Assembly (NCBI RefSeq): GCF_001675165.1
Contig: NZ_LROS01000011.1
Span: forward strand, 124,001 to 188,000
Source of the DNA: Clostridium ragsdalei P11
Lineage (GTDB): Bacteria; Bacillota; Clostridia; Clostridiales; Clostridiaceae
Direction: 5' to 3'
DNA length: 64,000 bases
The position numbers and the translations under genes were made by a program. The notes under the pieces are model-generated. The model was not told the origin of the DNA, ran no database searches, and saw nothing but the letters and a program-made list of their open reading frames with translations. Numbering within the stretch: position 1 is the stretch's first letter; each line of letters begins with the position of its first letter. Shown here piece after piece: positions 27,844 through 36,228 of this stretch.

Positions 27844-28539
27844 CTACTCTTCTGAGTTAAATCTGTAACCAATACCACGAATAGTTTCAATATACTTAGG
27901 TTTGTTGTCAAAGTCCTCTATTTTTTGTCTTAAATGCCTTATGTGAACATCCACTGTTCTAGTTTCTCCAACGTATTCATATCCCCATATTTTATCTAGC
28001 AGAAAATCTCTAGTCATTACTCTTCCCCTATTTTTTATAAGCATTTTTAAGAGCTCAAATTCTTTTAATGTTAATTCTACCTTTTCTCCATTTTTAATCA
28101 CTTCATGTTTATCAAAATCTATGCTTACCTGTCCAAATACATAGCATTTATCTACAGGTTTTACTGCAGTTCTCCTGAGTACAGCTTTAACCCTAGCAAC
28201 CAATTCCCTTATAGAAAAAGGCTTTGTCATGTAATCATCTGCTCCGAGTTCTAGTCCTAGCACCTTGTCAAATTCCTCTCCTCTTGCAGTTATCATTATT
28301 ACAGGAATAAAAGATATGGAATTGTCCTTTCTTATTTCTTTACATACATCATATCCATCCATTCCAGGCAGCATTACATCCAGTAAAATTAACTGAGGCA
28401 TCTCTTCCCTTACAATTTTCAGTGCATCTATTCCATTTCCTGCCACAATGGCCTTATATCCATTTTTCTCAAGATTAAATTTAATAAGTTCACAAATATG
28501 TTCTTCATCATCTACTATCAATATCTTTTCTTGTAACAT
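27844..28539 (-). CDS. phoB: OmpR-family response regulator PhoB/PhoP-like
   Basis: The 231-residue protein has a receiver domain with phospho-acceptor Asp in LILLDVMLPGMDGYD (about 50-64) and a C-terminal winged-helix DNA-binding domain with GYEYVGETRTVDVHIRHLRQK. It would activate pst genes when phosphorylated by the adjacent kinase. The ATG has GGGGGA upstream. It lies 15 nt after pgeF and 12 nt before phoR. Confidence 0.92.
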   Translation of the reverse strand: MLQEKILIVDDEEHICELIKFNLEKNGYKAIVAGNGIDALKIVREEMPQLILLDVMLPGMDGYDVCKEIRKDNSISFIPVIMITARGEEFDKVLGLELGADDYMTKPFSIRELVARVKAVLRRTAVKPVDKCYVFGQVSIDFDKHEVIKNGEKVELTLKEFELLKMLIKNRGRVMTRDFLLDKIWGYEYVGETRTVDVHIRHLRQKIEDFDNKPKYIETIRGIGYRFNSEE

Positions 28540-28554
28540 AATAGTCCCCCATTT

Positions 28555-29265
28555 TTATTTTAGATAAATAAATGAAAACATTCTTCCATAGTCTTTATTT
28601 TTTCTATAAGAATGCATTTCATATTCAGTATTACAATAAGTACATATATCTAAATATTTTATATTTTCACTTTCTATATCTCTGTCCTGGAGTTGATACA
28701 ATATACATTTTTTTAGATCAAGATTTCTATCTCTAAATACATCCTTAAATCTATAAAAATCAGAGTTTTTAAATTTGTCCATTACTTCTTCCCCAACTTC
28801 ATAACAGCAGCCGTGAATATGTGGCCCTACACATACTATTATGTCTTTAGATTTACTTTTGAAATCCCTTTCAAGTTTTTCAATGGTTTTAGAAAGAATA
28901 CAAGCTAAAGTACCTTTCCATCCACTGTGAACTGCTGCTATAATCTTATTTTTTTTATCATATAAAAGTATTGGAATACAATCAGCATTAAAAACCCCTA
29001 CAGCTGTGTTATGCTCATTTGTAATTATTCCATCTGCATCCTCTTCATCTTTGCCCGTATAAACTACACTCTGGCACCCATGAACTTGATTCAAATATCC
29101 CACAGTTTTTAAATTAAACCATCTTTTTAAATTTTTAATATTTTCCTTTCCAGCATCTGTGGATTTATTAAAGCTTAAATCATTTTTAGCTGTTGAAAAT
29201 ATTGCTTCTGCACCTGGCAAATCTATTTTTATAAATTCATAACCTTCTACTGTAACTTTCTCCAT
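28555..29265 (-). CDS. pgeF: Multicopper-fold purine nucleoside phosphorylase (YlmD/PgeF family)
   Basis: The family (YfiH/YlmD, DUF152) has a laccase-like fold and is reported to have purine nucleoside phosphorylase and peptidoglycan-editing activity. The 236 residues show FNADCIPILLYD, AVHSGWKGT (zinc histidine) and GPHIHGCCYEVG (zinc cysteine and histidine). In clostridia and bacilli the gene is often near sigE/sigG and ylmC, as here. The ATG at 29263-29265 has a GGAGG site. Confidence 0.93.
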   Translation of the reverse strand: MEKVTVEGYEFIKIDLPGAEAIFSTAKNDLSFNKSTDAGKENIKNLKRWFNLKTVGYLNQVHGCQSVVYTGKDEEDADGIITNEHNTAVGVFNADCIPILLYDKKNKIIAAVHSGWKGTLACILSKTIEKLERDFKSKSKDIIVCVGPHIHGCCYEVGEEVMDKFKNSDFYRFKDVFRDRNLDLKKCILYQLQDRDIESENIKYLDICTYCNTEYEMHSYRKNKDYGRMFSFIYLK

Positions 29266-29389
29266 ATTAATCCTCCATCTAGAATTTATTTCAAAATCAA
29301 AAATATATTTAGAATTATCTTAAATATATTTTAACATTGTTTTTTTAATTGATGGGACTATAAATATCTTTTAACTTTAATTTAACATA

Positions 29390-29425
29390 AAATAAATGGT
29401 ATGCCTTTAAGCACACCATTTATTT
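29390..29425 (-). terminator. nrdR terminator
   Basis: A 15-bp hairpin (one G-U pair) overlaps the nrdR stop codon, and its 3' arm is T-rich (ATTTATTTT). It should separate nrdR from pgeF transcripts. Confidence 0.75.
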
Positions 29426-29875
29426 ATTTGAAATAAGATTTTTTATTTCCTGCATAAAAGTATTTATATCTTTAAACTGCCTGTAAACAGACGCAAACCT
29501 GACATAAGACACTTCATCCACCTTTTTTAAATTCTCCATAATAATTTCCCCTATCTCCGAGGAACTTATTTCTGTAATCATATTATTATTTATCTTTTTC
29601 TCTACTTCATCGGTTATATTTTCAATTTGTTTTCTTGAAACAGGACGTTTTTCACAAGCTTTTATCAATCCTTTTAATATTTTTGTCCTGTCAAAATATT
29701 CTCTATTCATATTTTTCTTTACAACTAAAATGGGTACATTTTCAATTTTTTCATAAGTGGTATATCTTTTATTACACCTTAAACATTCTCTTCTTCTTCT
29801 TATGGCCATATTGTCATCTGTAGATCTGGAGTCCACTACTTTAGTTTCATTGTATCCACAATAAGGGCATTTCAC
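29420..29875 (-). CDS. nrdR: Transcriptional repressor NrdR
   Basis: NrdR represses ribonucleotide reductase genes in response to the ATP/dATP balance. The 151-residue protein has a zinc ribbon (CPYCGYNETKV near 3-13 and CLRCNKRYTTYE near 32-43) and a C-terminal ATP-cone domain with RPVSRKQIEN. The start is GTG at 29873-29875; the AAGGACGTG site is rather far upstream. Confidence 0.96.
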   Translation of the reverse strand: MKCPYCGYNETKVVDSRSTDDNMAIRRRRECLRCNKRYTTYEKIENVPILVVKKNMNREYFDRTKILKGLIKACEKRPVSRKQIENITDEVEKKINNNMITEISSSEIGEIIMENLKKVDEVSYVRFASVYRQFKDINTFMQEIKNLISNK

Positions 29876-29942
29876 TTTAATTCACGTCCTTCATATAAGA
29901 TAGTATACATATTATAATTATATACTTATTTTGTGGAAACTT

Positions 29943-30209
29943 CTACTCCTCTACAAGATTTTTCCCATCGACTAAAATTACATCTACACCTATTTTTTTT
30001 ACATTATCCCATGGTATTTCTATATCTTCATTTTTGCCAAATAACGATATTTTAAAAGTTTGAGATGGTAAAATAATTGACATTATCTTATGCTCTTCAC
30101 AATTTATCTTTAGATCTTTTATAAAACCTAATTTTGCACCCGTATTTATATCTATTATTTCCATATTTCTTAGATTAGTTAAAGAAAATAAATCTCCTTC
30201 TAACTCCAT
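29943..30209 (-). CDS. YlmC/YmxH-family PRC-barrel protein
   Basis: This 88-residue protein matches the YlmC/YmxH sporulation-associated family: LTNLRNMEIIDINTGAKLG followed by an IPWDNVKKIGVDVILV ending, a PRC-barrel fold. Members commonly follow sigG in Firmicutes, which is also the case here. The molecular role is unknown. The ATG has GGGAGG about 10 nt upstream. It lies downstream of an inverted-repeat element. Confidence 0.86.
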   Translation of the reverse strand: MELEGDLFSLTNLRNMEIIDINTGAKLGFIKDLKINCEEHKIMSIILPSQTFKISLFGKNEDIEIPWDNVKKIGVDVILVDGKNLVEE

Positions 30210-30583
30210 TTATGTACATCCTCCCATTTTTAATTATTTCCTAGCTTAACTTTCACAGTTTAAAAATTTTGTGAAGCAAAGCTTCGCAAGTTAAGAATTA
30301 ATAATGAAGAATTAATAGTAAATGATAATTTTTAGCTCTCGCAAAAAATTTTTAAATTTATATAAGTCATCTCTTAGTAATGTTTTGCTTTAGCAAAACG
30401 AGTGGTAAAAAGCTTAATCAAAAATTTTTTGTAGTGTAACGGAAAAAAATCCACATTAACTATTAATTTTTAATTCTTAACTATTAACTAAAAAAATTAC
30501 GTCGTAATTTTTTATATTAAGTCAAAATTTCGTATGTGTGAAAATTCAGTTTATAATTATAATAAATTAAACATTATACCTAT
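30210..30583. other. Non-coding interval with hairpins and an inverted-repeat element
   Basis: No gene fits this 374-base stretch. Apart from the inverted-repeat element at 30290-30481 it contains the hairpins GTGAAGC/GCTTCGC (30271-30287) and AAAAAATTAC/GTAATTTTTT (30491-30513). The latter, T-rich in both directions, could terminate sigG transcription. Confidence 0.7.
30290..30481. repeat. MITE-like element with about 25-nt terminal inverted repeats
   Basis: The left end 30290-30319 (GTTAAGAATTAA, an 8-nt insertion, then AATTAATAGT) is mirrored at 30459-30481 (ACTATTAATT, then TTAATTCTTAAC). The interior holds a perfect GTTTTGC/GCAAAAC hairpin at 30382-30399 and no frame of note. I saw no clear target-site duplication. 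Confidence 0.6.
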
Positions 30584-31357
30584 TTATATATATTTTCGCA
30601 TATGCCTTAAGGCAGTTTTCTCTAACCTAGATACCTGTGCTTGTGATATACCTATTTCATCTGCTACTTCCATCTGAGTCCTTCCATCAAAGAATCTTAA
30701 ATTAAGTATCAATTTCTCCCTGTCATTTAACTTTTTCATGGCTTCTTTTATCGATATGTTTTCCAACCAATTTTCATCCAAATTTTTAGTATCACTTATT
30801 TGATCCATTACATAAATTGCATCACCACCATCATGATATATTGGTTCAAACAGGGAAACTGGATCCTGAATGGCATCCAATGCAAATACCACTTCCTCCC
30901 TTGGTATATTTAATTCCTCCGCTATCTGTGATATAGTTGGCTCTTTATTATTTTCCCTTATTAATTTATCTCTAACTTGAAGTGCTTTATAAGCAATATC
31001 TCTAAGAGATCTACTTACCCTTATGGAATTATTATCCCTTAAGTATCTTCTTATTTCTCCTATAATCATAGGTACAGCATAAGTTGAAAATTTAACATTT
31101 TGACTTAAATCAAAGTTGTCAATGGCTTTTATAAGCCCTATACATCCTACTTGAAATAGATCATCTACATTTTCTCCCCTGTTATTAAATCTCTGTATTA
31201 CACTTAACACCAATCGTAAATTACCCTTTATAAACTTTTCTCTGCATTCATTATCTCCCTGTTGCATTTTTATTAAAAGTTCTTTCATTTCCTTTCCCTT
31301 GAGAACTGGCAATTTTGATGTATTTACGCCACAAATTTCTACTTTATTAATTATCAT
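30584..31357 (-). CDS. sigG: RNA polymerase forespore sigma factor G
   Basis: Sigma-G directs late forespore transcription. The 257-residue protein begins INKVEICGVNTSKLPVL, typical of SigG and of the anti-sigma contact region, followed by sigma-70 region 2 (DDLFQVGCIGLIKAIDNFD, VKFSTYAVPMIIGEIRRYL), region 3 and the region 4 helix-turn-helix (EVADEIGISQAQVSRLEK). No pro-sequence is present, as expected. The gene follows sigE by 73 nt, which carry a candidate sigma-F/G promoter. Confidence 0.97.
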   Translation of the reverse strand: MIINKVEICGVNTSKLPVLKGKEMKELLIKMQQGDNECREKFIKGNLRLVLSVIQRFNNRGENVDDLFQVGCIGLIKAIDNFDLSQNVKFSTYAVPMIIGEIRRYLRDNNSIRVSRSLRDIAYKALQVRDKLIRENNKEPTISQIAEELNIPREEVVFALDAIQDPVSLFEPIYHDGGDAIYVMDQISDTKNLDENWLENISIKEAMKKLNDREKLILNLRFFDGRTQMEVADEIGISQAQVSRLEKTALRHMRKYI

Positions 31358-31389
31358 GTAATCAGCCCCTTTAGAATATATAGCATTTT

Positions 31390-31419
31390 AAGTATTTACT
31401 AAGAAGCTGAGTTTTATAC
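31390..31419 (-). promoter_or_regulatory. Candidate sigma-F/G promoter for sigG
   Basis: On the minus strand GTATA is followed after 15 nt by GTAAATACTT. This partly matches the sigma-F/sigma-G pattern (GTATA and GGNNANANT), about 30 nt upstream of the sigG start. Confidence 0.4.
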
Positions 31420-31430
31420 TAAAGACAACC

Positions 31431-32138
31431 CTATAACATTTTATTTATTTCTTTTCTAAGTCTCTTTATTATTCTCTTTTCAAGCCTTGATATATAAGAT
31501 TGTGATATTCCAAGTAAGTCTGCAACTTCTTTCTGAGTTTTTTCACTTTTGCCATTTAATCCAAACCTTAGATTAACTATCTCCTTTTCTCTGTCACTTA
31601 ATTTTTTCATGGCTAACATTAGAAGCTGCTTATCCACTTCATCTTCTATAAAATTGTAAACTACGTCATTGTCCGTTCCTAAAATATCAGAAAGCAATAA
31701 TTCATTTCCATCCCAATCTATGTTGAGTGGTTCATAAAAAGAAATTTCTGCCTTTGTTTTACTATTTCTTCTCAGATACATGAGTATTTCATTTTCTATG
31801 CACCTAGAAGCATAAGTAGCTAATTTTATTTTTTTCTCAGGATTAAATGTATTTACTGCTTTTATAAGTCCTATGGTACCTACTGATACTAAATCTTCCA
31901 CATTTACCCCTGTATTTTCAAACTTTCTAGCTATATAAACTACCAAGCGCAAATTTCTTTCTATAAGAGTAGATCTTACCTTCTCATCTCCAGAAACTAG
32001 CTTCAAAACCAAATCCTCTTCTTCTTTTTTGCTAAGTGGAGGTGGTAGTACATCATTTCCCCCTATATAGTATATATTTTTTATTACAAATTTAAATTTT
32101 GTAAGTATTCTGTTCAACAATATTTTTAACCTAAGCAT
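31431..32138 (-). CDS. sigE: RNA polymerase mother-cell sigma factor E (pro-form)
   Basis: Sigma-E is the first mother-cell sigma factor. The start at the ATG at 32136-32138 (GGAGG 8 nt upstream) gives [17 protein letters not shown], an amphipathic pro-sequence, then the [14 protein letters not shown] cleavage region. Regions 2 to 4 are intact ([36 protein letters not shown]). The pro-sequence is removed by SpoIIGA, encoded 31 nt upstream. Six extra codons upstream are open but unlikely. Confidence 0.97.
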   Translation of the reverse strand: MLRLKILLNRILTKFKFVIKNIYYIGGNDVLPPPLSKKEEEDLVLKLVSGDEKVRSTLIERNLRLVVYIARKFENTGVNVEDLVSVGTIGLIKAVNTFNPEKKIKLATYASRCIENEILMYLRRNSKTKAEISFYEPLNIDWDGNELLLSDILGTDNDVVYNFIEDEVDKQLLMLAMKKLSDREKEIVNLRFGLNGKSEKTQKEVADLLGISQSYISRLEKRIIKRLRKEINKML

Positions 32139-32186
32139 AATCATAGCCTCCATCATTTAATTTCCTTTTACATAAGCACATGATGC

Positions 32187-32984
32187 CTATATCACTCCCC
32201 TAGAAAGAAGTGCATGATAATCGTCAAATTTACTCAATTTATCCTTGCAAATAGCAATTATAACTTCTCTATATTTAGTCTCTTGTCCAAAGTCTATTTT
32301 TACTACATCTGGTTTAAATCCCTGAAGCTTGCCACACTTGCCGTTTATAACTCTATAGGGTATATAAAACTTATCCATTCCCTCCAGATTTATATTTTGG
32401 AATACAGATTTCTCAACTATCACTACTGGCAAATTGGTAGCTGGCTCCCTAAGTTCGTTCCCGGTATCCAAAAAAGCCTTTACAGTCTTGCTTTTGTTTT
32501 TAAATACAATATCTACATCATAAATTAGTTTAAACACCTTGTTCCTATCCTTAACATAAATTACTAACCTATCAATTGTTATGTACAACACCATGATAGA
32601 AATAAAAAGCCATTCATAAGGGAAATTAATTATCATATAATCTCCTGTATAGGAGCAATTACTATATTCCACAAACATACAAATACCTGCCAGCAGCATA
32701 GAATATAAAATAAATACAGCTGAAATTTTGAAATTACATATAAACCCCCTATTACCGAAAGAAATATAAATTAGCATAGCTGCTACCAAAATTTTAAAAT
32801 AGAAAGCAGAAAATACATTTAAGGCTGGATAAATTAATGTAACCGTATAACCACTTCCTATGGCTGCAGCTAAAATCATAAATTTAAGTTTTACCTTTAA
32901 CTTAAGAGTTCTTCCTGTAATATACAATAGAAAAAAGTTTACTATAAAGTTTATTAAAATTAGCAAGTCTGCATATACTACCAA
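32187..32984 (-). CDS. spoIIGA: Sporulation sigma-E factor-processing peptidase
   Basis: SpoIIGA is a membrane aspartic protease that activates pro-sigma-E after a forespore signal. The 265-residue protein has about five N-terminal membrane helices (1-150) and a C-terminal protease domain with AFLDTGNELREP carrying the catalytic Asp in DTG. The start is TTG at 32982-32984 with GGAGGTG 9 nt upstream. It is at the short end for the family but looks complete. Confidence 0.95.
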   Translation of the reverse strand: MVVYADLLILINFIVNFFLLYITGRTLKLKVKLKFMILAAAIGSGYTVTLIYPALNVFSAFYFKILVAAMLIYISFGNRGFICNFKISAVFILYSMLLAGICMFVEYSNCSYTGDYMIINFPYEWLFISIMVLYITIDRLVIYVKDRNKVFKLIYDVDIVFKNKSKTVKAFLDTGNELREPATNLPVVIVEKSVFQNINLEGMDKFYIPYRVINGKCGKLQGFKPDVVKIDFGQETKYREVIIAICKDKLSKFDDYHALLSRGVI

Positions 32985-33026
32985 TTATAAACTCACCTCC
33001 ACTTTTGTTTTCCTGTATTTACCTTT

Positions 33027-33059
33027 ATTATATACTTATATATTTCAAAATTTTGTCAT
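33027..33059 (-). promoter_or_regulatory. Candidate wide-spaced spoIIGA promoter
   Basis: On the minus strand ATGACA lies 21 nt upstream of TATAAT. In Bacillus the spoIIG promoter has an abnormal 22-bp spacing and depends on Spo0A boxes near -35. The Spo0A box here (TGACAAAA region) is only a partial match. Confidence 0.35.
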
Positions 33060-33151
33060 TTTCTAATCATATACAATATTTTTATTTTCTATATTATGCC
33101 AGAAAATCTTTTTTTAGTACTATTTAAAATCATTTCAATTAAAATGATTTA

Positions 33152-33395
33152 CATAAACAGAGTTCTTGGTTTCAGGTGGAGTTTTTTCTCCATCTGAAAC
33201 TTATTAACAGGATTCTTAGTGCTTTAGCACTTAGAAGGCGTTATCCTTTAGGGGAAATCGTTATCCAGGGGGCGTAGCAGCCGTTATCCCCCCACTTTAT
33301 AAGAAAAGCAGATGTTCCAAATCTTTGATTTGGCGACAGTCGCTTTCGCTGTGTGCGATGGGGGGATTTACGGCTGGTAGCCATCGGATAAAGTT
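33152..33395 (+). repeat. Hairpin-rich dispersed element, copy R1
   Basis: At least four hairpins follow one another: GTTTCAG-G-TGGAG/CTCCA-T-CTGAAAC (33169-33200), TTCTTAGTGC/GCACTTAGAA (33213-33236), GGGGG/CCCCC (33268-33293) and CCAAATC/GATTTGG (33317-33333). CGTTATCC occurs three times (33239, 33259, 33282) and the element ends GATGG...CCATCGGATAAAG. In the first hairpin the odd pair is G-U on the plus strand but A-C on the minus, weakly favouring plus-strand RNA. Related ends are near 36011 and 48047. Confidence 0.65.
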
Positions 33396-33402
33396 AGATA
33401 AT

Positions 33403-33443
33403 AAAAAATCCGTGTATAGCTTTAAACTATACACGGATTTTTT
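33403..33443 (-). terminator. ftsZ terminator
   Basis: A perfect 17-bp stem (AAAAAATCCGTGTATAG and its complement) with a 7-nt loop abuts the ftsZ stop. Its A/T ends make it able to work in both directions. Confidence 0.92.
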
Positions 33444-34553
33444 CTACTTTCTCTGTCTCCTTAGGAAAGCTGGTACTTCCAAATTATTTTCATCAATTTT
33501 CTCATATTCCACGGAAGCTGCTGCTTCATCTTCATTATTCATCATACTTCGCCTTGAAGATTTGATATCAGATTTTGTATCCCTCTTAACTTCATCCTTT
33601 CCCGTTTCAAAACCTGTAGCTATTACAGTAATTCTTATTTCATCTTTTATTTCCTCATCTATAACGGCTCCAAATATTATGTTTGCATCAGGATCTGCTG
33701 CATCTTGAACTATCTCTGCAGCTTCATTTATTTCTAAAAGTCCTAGATCCTGTCCACCCGTTATATTCAAAAGTACTCCAGTAGCCCCTACTATGGAAGT
33801 TTCAAGAAGTGGACTTGATATTGCCTGTTTTGCTGCATCCTGTGCCCTATTATCACCATTTCCCTTACCTACGCCCATATGTGCAAGACCCTTGTCTATC
33901 ATAATTGTTCTAACATCTGCAAAATCTAAATTTACAAGTCCAGGTATAGTAATTAAATCTGATATACCTTGAACGCCTTGTCTTAATACATCATCTGCAA
34001 GCCTAAAGGATTCCATTAAAGTTGTCTTTTTATCCACCACAGAAAGTAACCTTTCATTTGGTATTGTAACCAAAGTATCAACTTTATCCTTCAAATCCTT
34101 TATTCCCATTTCTGCATGAAGCATTCTCTTTCTTCCTTCAAAAGGAAAAGGTTTAGTAACCACACCTACAGTAAGTATACCCATTGATTTTGCAATTTCT
34201 GCAATTATAGGAGCTGCTCCTGTACCAGTTCCACCACCCATACCTGCTGTAATAAATACCATATCCGCACCTTTTATAGCTTGAGATATTTCATCCTTAT
34301 TTTCCTCTGCAGCCTTTTTTCCTATTTCAGGATTTGCCCCTGCACCAAGTCCTTTTGTAAGCTTATCACCTATTTGTATTTTTTGCGATGCTTGTGAAAG
34401 CATTAATGCTTGCTTATCTGTATTTATGGCTATAAATTCAACATTTTTTAATCCTTCTTTTATCATTCTATTTACGGCATTGTTTCCTCCGCCACCGCAT
34501 CCTATTACTTTTATCTGAGCAAATTGTTGAACATCAACATCAAAATCTAACAC
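33444..34553 (-). CDS. ftsZ: Cell division GTPase FtsZ
   Basis: FtsZ forms the tubulin-like division ring. The 369-residue protein has [13 protein letters not shown] at about 18-30, the tubulin signature [10 protein letters not shown] near 105-114, a variable linker (about 315-355) and the conserved C-terminal peptide [10 protein letters not shown] that binds FtsA and other partners. The start is GTG with GGAGGC upstream. It lies 18 nt after the ftsA-like gene and ends in a strong terminator. Confidence 0.98.
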   Translation of the reverse strand: MLDFDVDVQQFAQIKVIGCGGGGNNAVNRMIKEGLKNVEFIAINTDKQALMLSQASQKIQIGDKLTKGLGAGANPEIGKKAAEENKDEISQAIKGADMVFITAGMGGGTGTGAAPIIAEIAKSMGILTVGVVTKPFPFEGRKRMLHAEMGIKDLKDKVDTLVTIPNERLLSVVDKKTTLMESFRLADDVLRQGVQGISDLITIPGLVNLDFADVRTIMIDKGLAHMGVGKGNGDNRAQDAAKQAISSPLLETSIVGATGVLLNITGGQDLGLLEINEAAEIVQDAADPDANIIFGAVIDEEIKDEIRITVIATGFETGKDEVKRDTKSDIKSSRRSMMNNEDEAAASVEYEKIDENNLEVPAFLRRQRK

Positions 34554-34571
34554 AATACCCTGCCTCCTTTA

Positions 34572-35843
34572 TTAAAAAAAATCTGTAAAGAATTGTTTTA
34601 TTCTTGATACAAAACTACTATCTTTATTTTTTTTACTTGTTTTTTCTTTTTGATCTGCTTCCTCATAATCACATATATCTTTATTTTTAATCGGATCTGT
34701 AAATGCCGTATTTTTAACTTTTATTGAATTTGAAACATCTTTTACTACTCCAACTGCTGTAGCATACATAGGACTAGCTGCTCCTATGTATTTTGGAATT
34801 CCAATTCTTACAAGCTTCTTCAACACATTTTCGCCAAATTTTTCTATTCCATTTATAGCAGCCATTCCGCCTCCTACCATAACTACTCCTGAAAGTTTAT
34901 CATAATACTCAGAATTTCTTATTTCCTTATCTATTATAGAAAATAATTCTTCTACCCTAGCTTGTATAATTTGAACTAAAATATTATAATCAACTTTTAC
35001 TTTGTTATTATAATCAGCATCGACTTCTATCTTAAAGTTTTCTTCATCATGGTTTATTTCAAGACTTCCATATTTTATTTTGAGTTTTTCTGCCTCTGAA
35101 GCAGAAAGTTTTAAACAAACTCCAATATCATTTGTTATTATATTTCCACCTAAGCCTATAGTACTTATACTCCTCAAATTTCCACCCTCATAAATATAAA
35201 TATTTATAGACTCCGCTCCTGCATCAACAAGAGCTACTCCCCGTTGAATTTCATCTTCTTTTAATACTACTTCAGATATAGCTATTGGTTGAAATACTAC
35301 CCCTAAAACTTTTATTCCTGCTTTATTTACACTTTTAAAAATATTATTTACTATTGCTGACTGAGCCATTATTATTTGTGAGTCTACTTCCAATCTTAAT
35401 CCGCTCATACCTATGGGATCCTTTATTTTGTCGTAACCATCAATTATGTATTGCTCAGGTATTACCCCTATTATTTCTTTATCATTTGGAACCGTAATAA
35501 TCTTAGATGCTTTTAAAACTCTTTTTACATCATTTTGTTTTATTTCACGATCTTCTGAAGATACAGCAACTACACCTTTATTCCAAATAATCTCACTTAT
35601 TCCTCCTGGTAAAGATATATACGCTTCTGATATTTTAGTATCAAGCATTCTTTCTAGAGAACTTATACATTTTTTTATAGATTCTGAAGTATTATCTATA
35701 TCTACAACTATTCCTCTTTTCACTCCCGTACAATTTGAAGAAGTTATACCCATTATCTGTACTCCAGCATGTTTGTCCACTTTTCCAGCAGCAGCACATA
35801 TATTGGACGAACCTATATCTATGCCAATTATATACTCATTCAT
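34572..35843 (-). CDS. ftsA: FtsA-like cell division ATPase
   Basis: FtsA-type actin-like proteins tether FtsZ to the membrane. I start at the ATG at 35841-35843, giving MNEYIIGIDIGSSNICAAAGK, the first phosphate-binding loop of the fold; AAGGAGGG lies 14 nt upstream. The rest shows LVDAGAESINIYIYEGG (phosphate 2) and GVVMVGGGMA (adenosine motif). The 423-residue protein ends in VSRIKQFFTDFF, an amphipathic membrane-binding tail. Another 53 open codons upstream overlap repeat copy R2 and do not resemble the family. Divergent from Bacillus FtsA, so SftA/PilM-type naming is possible. Confidence 0.86.
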   Translation of the reverse strand: MNEYIIGIDIGSSNICAAAGKVDKHAGVQIMGITSSNCTGVKRGIVVDIDNTSESIKKCISSLERMLDTKISEAYISLPGGISEIIWNKGVVAVSSEDREIKQNDVKRVLKASKIITVPNDKEIIGVIPEQYIIDGYDKIKDPIGMSGLRLEVDSQIIMAQSAIVNNIFKSVNKAGIKVLGVVFQPIAISEVVLKEDEIQRGVALVDAGAESINIYIYEGGNLRSISTIGLGGNIITNDIGVCLKLSASEAEKLKIKYGSLEINHDEENFKIEVDADYNNKVKVDYNILVQIIQARVEELFSIIDKEIRNSEYYDKLSGVVMVGGGMAAINGIEKFGENVLKKLVRIGIPKYIGAASPMYATAVGVVKDVSNSIKVKNTAFTDPIKNKDICDYEEADQKEKTSKKNKDSSFVSRIKQFFTDFF

Positions 35844-35877
35844 TAAAGTATTTTTTCCCTCCTTTGCATAAACATAA

Positions 35878-36037
35878 TTCCTAGATTCAACTTTTTGAAT
35901 CTTAGAAGACGTTATCCATGTACGCAACCGCTCCTCAATTTCATAAAGTAAAGATCTTTTTACATTCATACAGTTTTTATTATAAATATAAAATATTATC
36001 ACATATTAGAGCACGAGCAGGTAGTCATCGGATAAAG
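35878..36037 (+). repeat. Hairpin-rich dispersed element, copy R2
   Basis: A hairpin (TTCCTAGATTCAA with TTGAATCTTAGAA, loop CTTT) is followed by TTAGAAGACGTTATCC (35902-35917), and the segment ends GGTAGTCATCGGATAAAG (36020-36037). Both ends match copy R1, while the middle differs. The hairpin bases differ from those of R1 but remain paired. Confidence 0.55.
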
Positions 36038-36188
36038 AAAACTATAGAAAATACACATTCAAAATATATATTCAACAAAAAATCTAATTTTCCTCTTATA
36101 TTTTATCACATTTTAATAAAAACTCAAATTAAGTTAAACAATATTAAATTAATTTGGGAATAAATCCTGTTCAAATACACCCCAATAA

Positions 36189-36215
36189 GGGGAAAAGACT
36201 TGCAGCCTTTTCCCC
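36189..36215 (-). terminator. Terminator of the glycosyltransferase gene
   Basis: A 9-bp GGGGAAAAG/CTTTTCCCC stem with a 9-nt loop lies 14 nt past the glycosyltransferase stop. In the minus direction it is followed by TTATT. Confidence 0.75.
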
Positions 36216-36228
36216 AATAAAAATTTAT

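Larger units (their letters stand above)
32985..33443. other. Long non-coding interval between ftsZ and spoIIGA
   Basis: The interval holds, in order from low coordinates, the spoIIGA promoter region, a hairpin-rich repeat element (33152-33395) and the ftsZ terminator (33403-33443). An open frame on the plus strand from 33325 runs mainly antisense to ftsZ and is not credible as a gene. Confidence 0.8.
35844..36228. other. Non-coding interval upstream of the ftsA-like gene
   Basis: This stretch holds repeat copy R2 (35878-36037), AT-rich sequence likely to contain the ftsAZ promoter, and the terminator of the glycosyltransferase gene's upstream neighbourhood at 36189-36215. I see no gene here. 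Confidence 0.65.

Noticed and set aside
33239-33289. Triplicate CGTTATCC as a CRISPR remnant
   Set aside because: The repeats are only 8 nt, the spacers are 12-15 nt and differ in length, and no cas genes are present.
33349-33393. GATGG...CCATCGGATAAA module as a c-di-GMP or other known riboswitch
   Set aside because: The conserved core sequences of known riboswitch classes are absent and the stem is only 5 bp.
33325-33708. 127-codon plus-strand frame running from the hairpin element into ftsZ
   Set aside because: Most of it is antisense to ftsZ, it lacks a ribosome-binding site, and the product resembles no protein.
35844-36002. 53-residue N-terminal extension of the ftsA-like protein
   Set aside because: The family starts at MNEYIIGIDIG; the extension overlaps the repeat copy and has no family similarity.
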